A DNA stretch of 64,000 nucleotides, taken from assembly GCA_003508835.1 (NCBI GenBank), contig PUFA01000182.1, positions 1,984,001 through 2,048,000 of the forward strand, read 5' to 3'. The stretch comes from Eonycteris spelaea (taxonomy: Eukaryota > Chordata > Mammalia > Chiroptera > Pteropodidae). The notes beneath the pieces were generated by a model. The model was not told where the DNA came from and searched no databases. It saw only the letters and a program-made list of their open reading frames with translations. Positions 31,359-43,200 of this stretch are shown piece by piece (positions within the stretch are counted from its first letter, which is position 1; each line of letters starts with the position of its first letter). The translations under genes were made by a program, and so were the position numbers.

Positions 31359-31700
31359 GGCGGGAGAAGGCGGGCGGCGGGCGCGGGACCGAGCCGGTGG
31401 CGGCGGGCGGCGGGCAGACTCGCAGCTGGAGCGACGGACGCCGCCTCCCGCCTCCCTCCCGCCCCGTCCCGCGCCCTCCTCCCTCCTCTGCGCGCCCGCT
31501 CGCTCCAGCATCAGGACCACAAAAGAGCGGCTCCGCAGCGGCCCCTGGCGGCCGGCGCGCGCATCGCCGTCCCGCCGCCCGCCTCCCGCCTCCAGCACGC
31601 ACGCATCCCGCTGCTCGGGCCCCTCACCGCACCCCGTGGCCCGGTGCTCAGTCCAGGCGGGGAAACCGGAGGCCAGCGGGCCCGCAATCCCGCTGCTGGG
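31140..31700 (-). promoter_or_regulatory. CELF5 CpG-rich promoter / 5' UTR region
   Basis: The DNA is dense in CpG across exon 1 and about 350 bases upstream, as at CpG-island promoters. No TATA box is evident. The transcription start cannot be placed from sequence alone. Confidence 0.6.
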
Positions 31701-31879
31701 TGGGTGGCGGCGAGCCCTCGGGCAGGACCGACCTGGCTTCCAGGCTGCACTGGCTCCTTCCACCGATAACAGGAAAACCTAAAAGTAGCACCCGGTTCTC
31801 TAAGGGGCGCTCAGTAGACATTCACGACGCTGCGCTGGGCACCTCTAAGTATACAACTCATCACAAATAATAGTATTAT

Positions 31880-31978
31880 TGACAGGGGGCGGGGTCAAAA
31901 CGCTGAAGGCGTGAAGAAGTACAAATGAGTAGTTACAAAACGGACAAGGGAGGGGGATCCCCGCGTGGATCGTATACA
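31880..31978 (+). repeat. L1 LINE 3' UTR fragment
   Basis: gaagaagtacaaatgagtag followed by ttacaaaacggacaaggg matches the same stretch of the better L1 at 22,255-22,290. Confidence 0.7.
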
Positions 31979-32003
31979 TGTCCAACTTTTTTTTTTTTTT
32001 TTT

Positions 32004-32123
32004 ACACCTACAGCACCTGGTCTTCCTAGGTGGTCTCCCATCCAAGTGCTAACCAGGCCCGACCCTGCTTAGCTTCCGAGATCAGACGGGATTGGGCACG
32101 TTCAGGGTGGCAGGGCTGTAGAC
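32004..32123 (-). repeat. 5S rRNA-derived retroposon (SINE-like)
   Basis: The minus strand reads as a 120-nt 5S rRNA-like sequence. The internal promoter blocks are present: an A-box region with GAAGCTAAGCAGGGTCGGG and a C-box region with CTTGGATGGGAGACC. About a dozen positions differ from the usual mammalian 5S gene. A 17-base A-tail follows (T-run 31,987-32,003 on +), with no T4 terminator. TCCAACTTTTTT flanks it on both sides (31,981 and 32,124), a target-site duplication showing LINE-driven insertion. A functional 5S gene is unlikely. Confidence 0.85.
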
Positions 32124-32459
32124 TCCAACTTTTTTAAATTTAAGAAATAAATGGAAGAACGTTCAATGTCATATTAATAAAAAGAAAGAATAGTAATAAT
32201 AACAGCAACGAGAGGTGAGACTCTGATGGTACTGCGTGCCAGGCCCTGCGCTCATGGATTCTAAGTTGATAACTTCCTGGACAGAAGTGGCACCCACCGT
32301 GTTACCTAAGCAGCAACCAGAACGGACACTTTTTGTGGCGCTTGCTGTGCGCACCTGTTCCCAATATTTCAAAGGACGTGAAGGCATTTTGGCCACTCTA
32401 TGGGCATCACATCGCCCCTGCTTAAACTCTCCAAAAAAAGTCCTTAAATTAGAGCGGGA

Positions 32460-32860
32460 AACTCCGTCCTACATGACCTGCCTGTCCCCTCCCTGCCCTC
32501 ACCTTCTCCCCATCTCCCGCTCACTTGCTCCGCTCCAGCCACGGGGCCTCCTCACTGTTCCCCCAAAATACCAGATGCTGTCCTGCCCCAGGGCCTTTGC
32601 ACGGGCCGTGCCCGCAACCTGGAATGCCCGTTCTCCAAGGGCACATGGCTCGCTCTTCCATCTCCCATCACTTTCTCTGTCTGCCTTATCTGGAATCATT
32701 CAGCCACCATTACCTCCTTCACCAGGTGCCTTTTCCCCTCCATAATATTCATTTTAATTTAATTACTACGCTGTCTACTTAGTTACTGATAAAGCACCTT
32801 TCCAGGCACCGGGCTGTGTGCTCAGTGCTTGATGGGACACGAACGAACTCATTCAATCCA
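32460..32860 (+). repeat. L2 LINE 3' end
   Basis: ccagggcctttgcacgggcc, then cattacctccttcaccaggt and a terminal part near ggctgtgtgctcagtgcttg are standard L2 text. Confidence 0.75.
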
Positions 32861-33379
32861 CCCGAGCACCCCCTGGGGGGTTACAAATAGATAAACAAGA
32901 CGCTTGCAGACTAGGATAAATGCACGGATGGACGGCAACAGATTTGGGGGAGTGGGGGGAAGGCTTGGGGTTGGAAATTCAGGGAAGGCTGCTTGCAGGG
33001 AGTGACCTTGGAGCCCAGATGAGAACAGGGCAGCAAGGGCGAAGGCCTGGAGGCAGGAAGCGTCCTGACAGGCTGGAGGGGCAGTGAGGGGCCAGGCAGG
33101 CAGAGTGCCATGCTGAGGGACGGGGCAGGGGTCCTACCAAGCCTGGCTTGATTTTATTTTTTAACTCTTCGTTATTTTAAAACGAAGACAGTATCACCAA
33201 CAATGCCGTGCTGAGCCAAAGAAAAACTCAGTAATACTGATTCTACTTAAAACATTGGCACTTCATTCACCATGCATTTTTCTGGCATTAATCTGATTTT
33301 TAAAAAAATTTGCATTAAATATTCTTTACCTTGACTGAGTTTTCTGGTGTCCCCTTTAAACACTGCTCCAAGAGGGAGC

Positions 33380-33545
33380 GTGCCCTGGTCCCTGCCTGCT
33401 CCTCACAGTCCCCTCCTCTTACCACTGAGTTCTGTACTGTTCCTGTACCCACTTTACGGAGGGGCCACGTCACCTGGGCAGTTGCACAGGTAGTGCTGGG
33501 ATGTGAACCCAGTGGGCCTGGCACCCCACACCATCTCCTGCACTT
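33380..33545 (-). repeat. MIR SINE fragment
   Basis: Antisense MIR: cccactttacggaggggcc, cacaggtagtgctgggatg, gaacccagtgggcctggca. Confidence 0.65.
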
Positions 33546-33883
33546 AGGCGGCCAGGCCTCGGTCTCCTTCCTGGCCAAGGGAAACTAAAGGACCACTACG
33601 GTGAAGCCCTGAGCATGGATTCGGTGAGTTGATGGGGGAGGGGGAGCTGAGCACAGCGCCTGTGACATCCATAAGTGGCTACTGTCATTACTGTCATGCC
33701 TGCTATAGGCAGCCGCCTGCCCAGCCCCAGACAGGAGCAGGTATCTGGCCTAGGCGAGGAGCAGAGCCAGGATGAGGGGCTGCACCTTCCCAGCAGCACT
33801 CTGCCTCAGTCCCGTGGTCCCCGGTTCTCCACGAGCAGCTCCAGGCGGGGCGGGTGGGACCGGGGCTGCCCGAGACAGGCTTT

Positions 33884-33897
33884 GTCTCCATGGAGAC
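33884..33897. promoter_or_regulatory. X-box-like palindrome
   Basis: GTCTCCATGGAGAC is a perfect 14-bp palindrome compatible with the RFX X-box pattern, about 2.5 kb upstream of CELF5. Function unknown. Confidence 0.35.
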
Positions 33898-34439
33898 CCG
33901 ATCAGGATGCTCCAGGCCTTGTGGGCTTTTGATGTGCTGGAGAGTCATTAAAAAGAAGACAAATAAAACCCCCTAGCCCTCCTGTAGGCCAAAGATGAAA
34001 TTTCTCAGCCTCTTGCTTCCCTCAAAAACAAGTTCAGGGGAAAGGGCAGGGAGGAGCCCAGTCCGCCCTGGGTGTGACCTTTGGGAAACTAAATCCAGCA
34101 TCGCACCTCCTGAATGGCACTAACCTCTGGCGTGCGTTTCCTGAGCTGGCCCACATGATTCAGCCGGGCCGGGAACGGGCCGGGGCACACGGGCATCACT
34201 GCGGGAGGCCGCGTTTGGGTTGTCACTGAAGGAGAGGGTGGCAGCAGGGCCCGTGGGCGGAGCTGGGGCCTGGGGGGGCTTCCCGGAAGTCAAAAGGTGC
34301 TGGGCTCTCTGGACCCATGTCCTTCCCTACCTGCCCTGGCAGCCTCCGCACGTGCTCAGTGCACTCCCAGAATAGGGTTCCTCAAAATACCCACACGAGC
34401 TGAAATAAACGTATCTCATCTTAAGGGAAAACTGGACAC

Positions 34440-34605
34440 TTGGGGGGGTCACACTCTCTGTGGGGGGCCGTCCTGGGCACTGTGGGGGTGGAGCAGCATC
34501 CCCCCCCACCACTGTGCGGGAGCACCCCAGTCGTGACAACCACAGACGTCCCCAGACATGGAGCAGTGTCCTTGTGGGGACAGAACCACCCCAGGCAAGA
34601 AGTGC
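34440..34605 (-). repeat. MER5A-like hAT element
   Basis: gggccgtcctgggcactgtg, gtcgtgacaaccacagacg and gtccccagacatggagcag in MER5A reverse order. Confidence 0.8.
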
Positions 34606-35849
34606 CGACGTGGACAGGTGAGGGGCCGAGCTGGGGAAGGGCTGAGTTGGGGTCAGGAGCAGGGCCCACCGGGCACTCCCCAGATGTCATTCTGCATTTT
34701 CCCACAAGCCTCCGGGCGATGGGCAGCAAAGGTGCGGGCAGGTGTTGCCGTGTTCCTGTCCCGACTTGATGAAGCAAGACTCTTATTTCTGGGGTTGTGG
34801 GTGTGAAAAGGGCTGAACCCCTTGGCGAGGAAGGAGACATGGATGCGGGTCCCTTCCGGGTGCCCGATGGCTGACCCTCTGCCAACATCCTGGCTTCCTG
34901 CTTGAGGGGGAGGTGACAGGGCAATGGTGGGCCAGGGTCAGCGGGTGGGGGCCCAGCCTGGGGCTGTCCTGTGCCAGGGCCTCTGCCCTCTGGCGGTCTG
35001 AGAGATGGCCAGCCTCAACCCCACCGCCTGCTGGCCCTGCCCCTCTGTGCCCTCACGCCCTGGCTGCCTACAGCTCTTCAAGCACATTCCCAGGGTCTGA
35101 AGCACCCCAACCCCAGCAGGGCCAAGGGGCTCGGATGTGTCCCCTGGGAGCACATACTGAAGTCCCCACGTGTCCCAGATGCCTCCTGCACTCACACCTC
35201 TAGGGACACAAAGCAGACAGCCAGCTCTGGTGGCCACGCCCCCCGCCCCCGAGGCTCTCCTCCCATGGGAAGGAGCTGTCCAGCGCAGGAACCCCAGCCT
35301 CTGCCCACCCGGGGCCTCCCGGGGCCCCCCATTTGGCTTCAGGGATGGGAAAGGTTCCTCACCAAGCCCACTCCTTGCTGTCCTCTCTGGCACCAAGTCC
35401 CACGCCCTGGACAGGGTGGGGTGATGTCCAAGGCACAGCCTGGCTGCGCCTAAGCCAGCCTGCGGTGCAGGAGGGAGGGAAGGAAGGAGGGGGACGGCCC
35501 CGCCCCTCCCCGGCCCCCCTTGGATGTGGCCCCGCCCATCTAGCCACAGCCCTACCGGGAGTGGGGACACCTGTCCCGCAGGGCTGACAAATTCTGTCCT
35601 GGGGAACAGGGGAGTCAACGCCTCGCCCTCTGTGGGGCACATTGAACTTGGGAGTGTTCAGTGGGTTTTTTTTCCGGCTAGGACGAGAAGCGGGGAACAC
35701 AGTCTCACTTCCGAACGCGCCAGGCCCTGCGTTCCTGTGACCTGGGGCCACAGCTGCCTGGGCTCGGACACTGCAGGATTCCAGGTGTGCAACACGTGCA
35801 GAATGAGCCCGTCCACAGACGGGGGGGCGGGGGGCCGTGGTAATGGTGG

Positions 35850-36045
35850 GCCAGGGCTGCGTGTGACTGCGAATGGGGATGGGGCCTCTTTCTGGAGTGA
35901 TGGAATGTTCTAGAACGAGACAGGGGTACCCGGTTGCACAACTCTGTGACTGCACTAAGAATCACTGAGTGACACACAGCTAAGGGGCTGATTTTATGGT
36001 ATGTGACTATATCGCAATAAAGCTGGTTTTTTTTTTTTTAAAGAA
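35850..36045 (+). repeat. L1 LINE 3' UTR with A-rich tail
   Basis: ctggagtgatggaatgttct, cacacagctaaggggctgat and gcaataaagctggtttttt, the L1 3' terminus. Confidence 0.75.
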
Positions 36046-36489
36046 AAACTCTAAGTGCCCACTCTGCCTCTTTTTTGCTGCAAGACCTCAGAGCTCACCT
36101 GTCCGCATGTCCCTTTTGTCCTCTGTAAGTCGTAAGTAGAAGCAGCTATGTGACCCCGATGAGCAGCTGTAATGTGTGTCCGTTGCAAAAGGGACCCATG
36201 TTGCTGTCTGGCGGTGGCCAAAGCTGTTCACCATGAGAGAAGACAGCAGGATTTTCCTGTCACGCCCTGGGCGGCGGAGGTTTGGGGTCTGGCGGCCGCA
36301 CGGTCCCTGCTGTGACTGCTCGGCGGCCCACGCAGTGTGAACGCCGCCACCGACCACACGCGGCCCAGGGGGCGAGGCCGTGCGCCCGTCAAACTTCGGT
36401 GACGACAGGCAGCGTGTCAGACAAGGCCGAGGCCACGGGTGGCAGTTTCCTGTCCTCTGGTTAAGCATCCCCTCCCGGTGGCCGAAAGG

Positions 36490-36760
36490 CACCTAGGAAG
36501 GTTCGTGGTGATGGAAAGTTGGGCACCCACCGTGCCCCTCAGCCGGGGACTGGGCAGATAACAAACACAGCGTGTCTCCCGAGGACGGAATACGACGGCC
36601 GGGTGCCGGAGGGCGAGCAACCCGAACGCGGCAGCGCCCGCCCAGGACAGCGGGCTGTCTGCGCACGGCGTGCAAGCCGCACGGAAGAAACGCGTTCACG
36701 GACGCCCACGCCGAGGCTTCAAAGGACGAAAAGGGGCAGACGGTGGACGCCGCCGCGGGC
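36490..36760 (+). repeat. Degraded L1 LINE 3' fragment
   Basis: gactgggcagataacaaac and cgaggacggaatacgacgg keep the L1 ORF2-end pattern but are GC-shifted by CpG-rich substitution. Confidence 0.45.
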
Positions 36761-37119
36761 TGGAGGGGGACCCACGAGGCGGTCACAGGGGACGTGCGCC
36801 AGGGTTTCATTGCCAGGAAGAGGTCAAAGCCGCGGGACGGGACCCCTCTGGGCGCCCGCGGCGGCTGCGCCAGCCTCCCTGGAGGACGCCTTGGCCCAAA
36901 CCTTTGTTGCCACCCAGGCTGACGGGGACCCAAGGGGGTGCTCGCAGCGCCGAGGGCACCCAGGAGAAAACCCTGATGCGTCCGGCACAGGCGGCCTGAT
37001 CGCGTTCCATCTGTGCGGCCTGATCGTGTTCCATCCTCAGGGAGCACGACCTCGCCACACGTAAGTGAGGCCGCAGCCTCCTGTCCGGGGGCCGTTCCCG
37101 CCCCACGGTCCCCCATCAC

Positions 37120-37430
37120 ACTGAGGGTAAGATGCAAACGCCGCACAAGGCTGACACCTCAGCACACAGGCCCCTCGCTGCGCCTCCAGCACGCCAGGCC
37201 CAGTCCTGCCCCAGGGCCTTTGCACGGCTGTGCCCTCCGCCTGGGCCACTGTCCTCAATTTCCAGGGCTTAATCCGTCATTCCGACTTCCTGCAGCACCC
37301 CTCGTCCACCCCATGGGGTGCCAACACTGCTCCTCCAGCTACTTTTACTTATTACCTGTCCCCTGCCGTGGGCGTCGAGCCCCAGGGGGGCTGGGACAGG
37401 GTCCCTGTTCTCGGCACATGATGGGAGGGC
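37120..37430 (+). repeat. L2 LINE 3' fragment
   Basis: ccccagggcctttgcacggc and cattccgacttcctgcagc are L2-like; end near ggcacatgatggg. Confidence 0.65.
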
Positions 37431-38454
37431 CAGATACCAGTGAACTTAACAGTCGCGTGAGACTCATCTGCAGTGACAAGCTCAGCGGGAGCCTGGAGAC
37501 GAGGAGGGCACTGCTCATGACCTGGACGGGGCGATGGCTCCCAGGTGGGCCGCAAATCCAGGTACAGCGGGAAGTAGGAGGAAACACAGGGGCGTGGTGA
37601 CAGGGGCCGGGGTCGGTGGTGGCTGGTGGTGGCTTTCGTTCTCCTGGTTACAGTCAAGGAGCCTTTTGTGTAAAGGAGAAAAGGAAGCTTCGGCCTGTTG
37701 GCTAATGAGGAAGTGGGCTGGCCCTTCCTCTAAACCCTGGGGAATTTTTACTGAGGCCAAAGCCACATTCCAGCCTTAGTGGGCGGAGGGCAAGGGAGAG
37801 GAGCGGAGGGGAGAGGGGGCCGTGACCTGAGGACAGGGCACCACGGAAACCCCAGCCGTCGCCTCTGGGTTCAGCCGGGGCTCCAGTCGCCTTCGTGGCT
37901 GCCCCTCGTGCCCTGGGAGCCCGGCGCCCGTCGGGGAGGTCGGCTCGCCTCTGGTCCACTCCACCTGGTGCTGCCCTCAAACCCACTCCCGCCTGCCCTC
38001 CTCCAGGCAGCTGCCAGAGGGCGCCCGAGAGCACGGGCATCAGCTGGGCCCCTCTTCTGCCCACAGCCCCTGGGCTCCCACTTCCCCCAAGCCAAAGACC
38101 CCTCAGCTCACCGACCGCGGCTGAGGCCCCATCTACACTGCAGCTCCCAGCAGCACGCACCCCCGAGACGCTGTCTGGTCCGGCCTCCCCTGTCCCCCCG
38201 AAGTAAGGTCCTGAAGGCAGTTTTTCTTTGTTGACAGCTGCACCTCACAGTTAATTTGTGGAAGCTCTGAGACCGGGCAGGCCAGGCAGGAGCTCAGGAG
38301 CACCCAGGCCTGGAGCGGGGGCTGGGCACCCCACGCCCAGGGCCGAGCTGCACTGAGCATCCAGCTACCGCCCCAGCTGACCTCCCAGGAGCTCGGCTTA
38401 GGCTTGAGGGTGGGCCTGGCCCATGGGGGAACCTCCCACAGCCTGCTGCCCACC

Positions 38455-38640
38455 CCATACGGGTCGAATGGTGTCCGCTTAGATACATGTCCCCTGGGAG
38501 CCTCAGAATGAAACGCCGCTTGGAAACGGCATCTTCGCAGATGTGGTCAGTTGAGATGAGGTCGTACTGGAGAGGGATGGCCCCCGACCCGACCACCGGC
38601 CGACTGGAGTGATGCACAGCAGGTGGAGGCAGACACAGGA
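38455..38640 (+). repeat. MLT1-like LTR fragment
   Basis: acgggtcgaatggtgtccg, cttcgcagatgtggtcagt and gagatgaggtcgtactgg follow the MLT1-type order. Only the 5' half is present. Confidence 0.55.
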
Positions 38641-38679
38641 ACGTGACCCAACCCCCAGGAGCCCAGGCAGGACACGGAG

Positions 38680-40154
38680 GGCGACTGTTCAATATGGCTT
38701 TATTTTCTGGTTGTCCACCTGTGTCTTACACCTGGCCGGAGCTCCATCCTGCGAAGTGGCCCTGGGGCGGGTGGGAGTGGGGGCTCACTCAGCGACCCCA
38801 GATGCTGCCCCCTCCACCGCCATATTGGGGGGTGAGCCCACCCAGGCCCCTCCAGTCCTGTGGCATGAACCCCCAGAAGTGGCCGGGCACTTGGTAAAGT
38901 CCCTAGGGGCGTTGGGCCACCAGCAGAGCGAAGGGGGCATGAGGCAGAAAAGAACCTATGGCCCTCACGCCGCCCCCAGCGTCCCCCAGGCCTGGCCGCC
39001 AGCTGGGGCCTGAGAGGCTGGAGGACAGGAGAGCCGGCCCTGCCCAGGAGGGACACAGGTTTGGCAAAGGGCAGGGGCGGGGACTCGGCCCCTAGATCAG
39101 TGTCCCTCCAGCTGGCTGGCTCCGGGGAGGGGACAGCAGCAGGCTGGGCAGCAGTGGGTGGGCCAGGCCCCAGGCCCCTCAGGCTGCTCAGACCCCTGGG
39201 GGTGGAGACGCTCCCTTAGCACTTAACTGGTCGTATTGCTCGTGAATTGGCACACCCAGGCCTCCCTGAGGTCCCCAGGCGCTGGAGGTCTCCTCCCTGC
39301 CCCCAAGCTCGTGGCCCACAAGGCGCCTGGTTTGTGGGTGAGGGCTTGGTCCAGGCTGCCACTGAACGCACACCTGCCCTCCGGGTCCCCCAGGAGTGTC
39401 CCCTGGAAATGCTCTCCCTTGATCCCCAACTAGACGTCACGCCCCCAGGACACGCCCTCCTGGCACGGATGAGGAAACGGCCCAGGAGCCGCAAAGCAGC
39501 GAGTCAGCAGAGCGGGGCCTCTGCCCCTCAGGGCCCCCGCGAGGACCCCTTCCCCTGGGGCCCGGGCTTGGGCCCCGAGAGGGAAGACAGCCTGGCGGAG
39601 GTGCTGGTGGTCCCTGGGGTGCAGCGCGAGGCTCAGGAGACACGGGGCTGAGCGGGAGGCGCAGTGTGGGGGCTGCTGTCTCCAGGGCACCAGACAGGGT
39701 TCAGGGGAGATGGGCCCCTCAGCTCTGGCCTAGGTGGGGGACACAGACTTCCAAGGGAGGAGCTGTAACCCAGAACTGTCCCCCTTAGACAAGCTGGAGA
39801 GCATCTGAGTTGCGGGGGGTGGGGGCACGCGGGGGGCACACGGGGTGCAGTGCGCCCTTGGCGCGCGGCCAGCCACAGGCAGGGGCGGTCGTGAGGCTGT
39901 GCCGGGAGAGCCCCGGCGCCGTTCGGCACCCCGACGGCTGCAGGGCCGGCCTCCCGGGCAGGGCGCATCTGCGGCATGTCCCCAAGTCCGTGGTCAGGCC
40001 CAGAGTGCCACCAGCCGCTCCTCCGAGGGAGTTCGAAGGACAACACAGAGAAAGAATCCCCCAAGTCCTCAAGAGCAACACAGAAAAGCTCTGTAATTCG
40101 GGGTGCGGCTGCGGGCGAGCCCCTCCAGCCGCAGCAGGCAGGGGCAGGGCCGCG
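38680..40154 (-). other. NCLN: NCLN 3' UTR (inferred) with AATAAA poly(A) signal at 38,699-38,704
   Basis: From the stop codon at 40,155 the minus strand runs 1.45 kb to a canonical AATAAA, followed by a GT-containing stretch. No other AATAAA lies between them. The UTR is GC-rich and has no repeats that I recognise. Its length and the cleavage site are inferences. Confidence 0.55.
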
Positions 40155-40217
40155 TCACTGCGTCTTGGCCTTCAGCAGCAGCAGTCTCTGTACCGTCCGG
40201 TACAGCAGGTCGAAGTG
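40155..40217 (-). CDS. NCLN: NCLN exon 15 (last coding)
   Basis: Encodes [20 protein letters not shown] then TGA (40,157-40,155), the cytosolic C terminus. Acceptor ccccag. Confidence 0.95.
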   Translation of the reverse strand, partial: HFDLLYRTVQRLLLLKAKTQ

Positions 40218-43200
40218 CTGGGGCAGCGGGAGGGCGCCAGTGAGGTCACGTGAGGTCGGGAGCAAACCCCGCCGCCAAAGACCCCAGGGCCGCCTGCGCG
40301 GTCACCTGGCCAGGCCCTGCCTGCTCACCTGCACGGCCGTGTAGGCCATTCCGAGGTAGGCGCCGATGCAGACGGCCAGGAGCAGGTCAAAAATGGCTGG
40401 CTTGACCCTGGAGGGAGGGAAAGTGAGGGGTCAGGGGCCCGGGGAGGGCACGGGCCACGGGGTCAGCCAGCACAGAGGCGAAGCCAGCCGCGCCGCGCCC
40501 TGGCTGTCCCGTGGACCACAGTCCCCTGGGAAGTGACCCAGGGGGACACAGGCCCCTGGCCCAGTGCAGCTCACCTGTAGGCGTTCATCACCTGCTTCAG
40601 TTGGTCGTAGAAGACAAACTCGGGGTCCCTGGGGAGAGTGCGCGTGCTCAGTGGGCTCAGGGCGGCGGCCGGCCACGTCTGGCCCTGCACAGAGCAGCCA
40701 GAGGCCCCGCCAGCCCAGGAGCACAGCAGGGAGCACCCCGTGCGTGTCTGCTCGAGGCAGCCAGTGTCCCTCTGCGGGGAGGACTGTCCTTTACTCTGGA
40801 GTGAAACCTCCTCTGTTGTTGTGGGTGTTAAAGCGTATTCTAAAAATGAAACGCGGTGACCGGAAATTTTCCTGGTCCCCTCTGAGCCTCGGTGTCTTCT
40901 GTCCCAGCACTGGCTCCTGGGGCGCCGCGAGCTGGGAAGAAGGCGGAGGCCAGCGAGGGCGCCGGGCAGTCTGCGGACGTCTCCTGCCTGCGGCCGCCCG
41001 CCAAGCCCTCCTACCACAGGCCCTGGGGCGCCTGCTCAGCCCGGTGGGGACTCAACCTCGAGCAGAAAGAAGGTAAAACCCGGGGGGCTGGTGGAGGGGA
41101 GGAGGACCCCGCAAGTGGACAGGACCCAAGGGCAAGGCGGCCCGACTCCCAGGGCACAAAAGCACCGGAAGGTGGAGGGGGACGGGGCTGCCAGCTCCGT
41201 GTGCGTCTCAAACGAGGCACAGGCTGTTGGCACAGACACGCCCCGAGCACCGCGTGAGGTGAACCAGGAGCAAAACGCGACGGCAACCAGAACTCGAATC
41301 TAACTGGGCGCCCCGCACCTGCCAGTCAGCACCCTAGTTCTCGTCCCGTCTGCTCGATCTGGCCTGGGGCGGGGGGTTGGCGTGTGTGCGCATGTGCGCA
41401 GGTGTGTGGAAGACTCTGCAAGCTGGCTCTGTGGCCCAAGGTGTGTGTGCATGCATGTGTGCGTGCGGAAGACGCTGGAAGCCGCCCTGTGGCGAGCCGC
41501 TGCCCGCGGCCGGGGCAGGGAAGGCCGCGCGCGCCTCACCGCTTGTCGGCCTTGATGTGGTGCTGCTTCACCTCCTTCAGGTAGCGGCCCAGGTAGTGCT
41601 CCAGCGTGCTGAGCAGCGTGCCGTCCTTGTGCACCAGCTGGGCGGCGCGGCTGCGTGGTGAGCCAGTCCATCACCGAGTCCAGCTGCTCCTGCTGGATCT
41701 GCTGCGAGGGACGTGCTTGTGGCCACGTGGCCCCGGCCACCGCGCCCCGCGCCCGCCCGCCGGGCCCAGGCCTACCATCTGCTCCGTGAAGACCGGCATG
41801 TCCGCAGGGGTCCCCTGCAGGGAGAGGGAGGGCAGGCCTGAGCTCCGGCCCGTGGGCAGGAGGGCGGCGGGGGGGGGCGGGAGCGGCGGGGGGCCTCACC
41901 TTCTCGGTCAGGTTGTAGATGACCCGCGTCAGGGCCTCCGCGATGAGCCTCGTGTTGCGCGTCAGGGTTCTGGAGTCGACCCGGGACCTTCGGGGGCACA
42001 TGTGAGAGAAACCTACATCCACCTGGAATCGGCATCGTTCGCAATCGCCAGAAAACACCAGAGCACAAGGCGCTCGCACGGCTGACGGTGACGCAGACGA
42101 GAGAAGCCGCGGCCGCCTCGGGCACGGAGGGCGCCTGCTGGCCCAGGAGGCAGGCCGGCTCCTCGTGTCCACCTGGACGCCCCGGGCCTCAGTTTCCTCC
42201 CCCTGGCACAGGGCTTGGGGGGCACGGCCTCCATGGAGGACGCAGTTGCTGTAACACCCCAGCAGTGAGGTGAAGTGTGCCCCCACATTCACACCCGCCC
42301 AAACCTGGCAATGTGACCCAATTTAAACACAGGGTCTTTACAGACGTGATCAGTGAGGTCACGCTGCAGGAGGTGGCCCTACGTCTGATGGCCGGTGTAC
42401 TCGTTAAGAGGAAATGTGCACAGATATGGTCACGTGACAACAGAGACAGCGGCCAGGGTGACGTGGCCGTAAGCGAGGGACACCAAGGGCTGCCAGCAAC
42501 ACGACCCCGGCCAGAGGAACTCTGGGGGAACGATGTCGCTGGCCCCAGTGACCTCAGTGGCTGTGAGGGGCTGGGGCCTCCTGGGGGGAGCCCTGGCTTC
42601 GGTCCCTGCAGCTCTCAGCGTCCTCTGACCTGGAGCGCCCTGGCTCGTGTCCCTCGACTGCAGTGCCACCTCCTCCAAAAAGCCCTCCAGGAAGCCTCCC
42701 CAGCGCCTCAGCACCAGCTGATGTCCCCGCTACGCCTGTTCTCTCTGGGCCTCGCCTGTCACCAGGCTGGGCTGGGCTCCCTCCAGGACCCCCTCCTCTC
42801 CCCAGCAGACACATGTCCTGTAGCGACACCATCGCCCAGGGCTGGCCAAAGAGGGCACAGCAGACGGGCCCGGGCCCAGGGTTCGGCAGCTGAGGCCACC
42901 ATGAGGGCTGCCACCCCGGCAGGGCAGACGACTGGGCCGTGAGCTCCCAGAGCAGCGTTAGCCAGAGGCGCCGGCACACGGAGGTGGGGGTGGGGGGGCA
43001 GGGCGGGCTCCCGAGGGCGCACGGGGCCGGGCGAGGAGACAGGCCACCGTGCCGGGGTGGCGCCCCCCCGGCGCCCCCACTCTGCAAGAGACGACTCAGG
43101 ACGCGCCTTGTGCGCCAGCCGGCGGGCGGCGGGGGCGTGCGGGGGCCGCGGGGCTGCGCTCACCGCACGTCCATGATGCTGCTGCGCTGGCTGGCGCGGT

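Larger units (their letters stand above)
31700..38680. other. CELF5-NCLN intergenic region
   Basis: About 7 kb without a convincing gene. Contents: L1 3' pieces (31.88-31.98, 35.85-36.04 and about 36.49-36.75 kb), a 5S rRNA-like retroposon (32.0-32.12 kb), L2 (32.46-32.86 and 37.12-37.43 kb), an AT-rich patch (33.14-33.36 kb), MIR (33.38-33.54 kb), an X-box-like palindrome (33,884), MER5A (34.44-34.61 kb) and an MLT1-like piece (38.45-38.64 kb). 34.6-35.8 and 37.4-38.4 kb look unique and GC-rich. Confidence 0.6.

Noticed and set aside
32004..32123. Functional 5S rRNA gene
   Set aside because: A-tail and target-site duplication show retroposition, about a dozen substitutions are present, and the T-run terminator of 5S genes is missing.
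34938..35642. 234-codon minus-strand ORF between CELF5 and NCLN
   Set aside because: No similarity to any protein I know, biased composition, and overlapping ORFs of similar length on the other strand.
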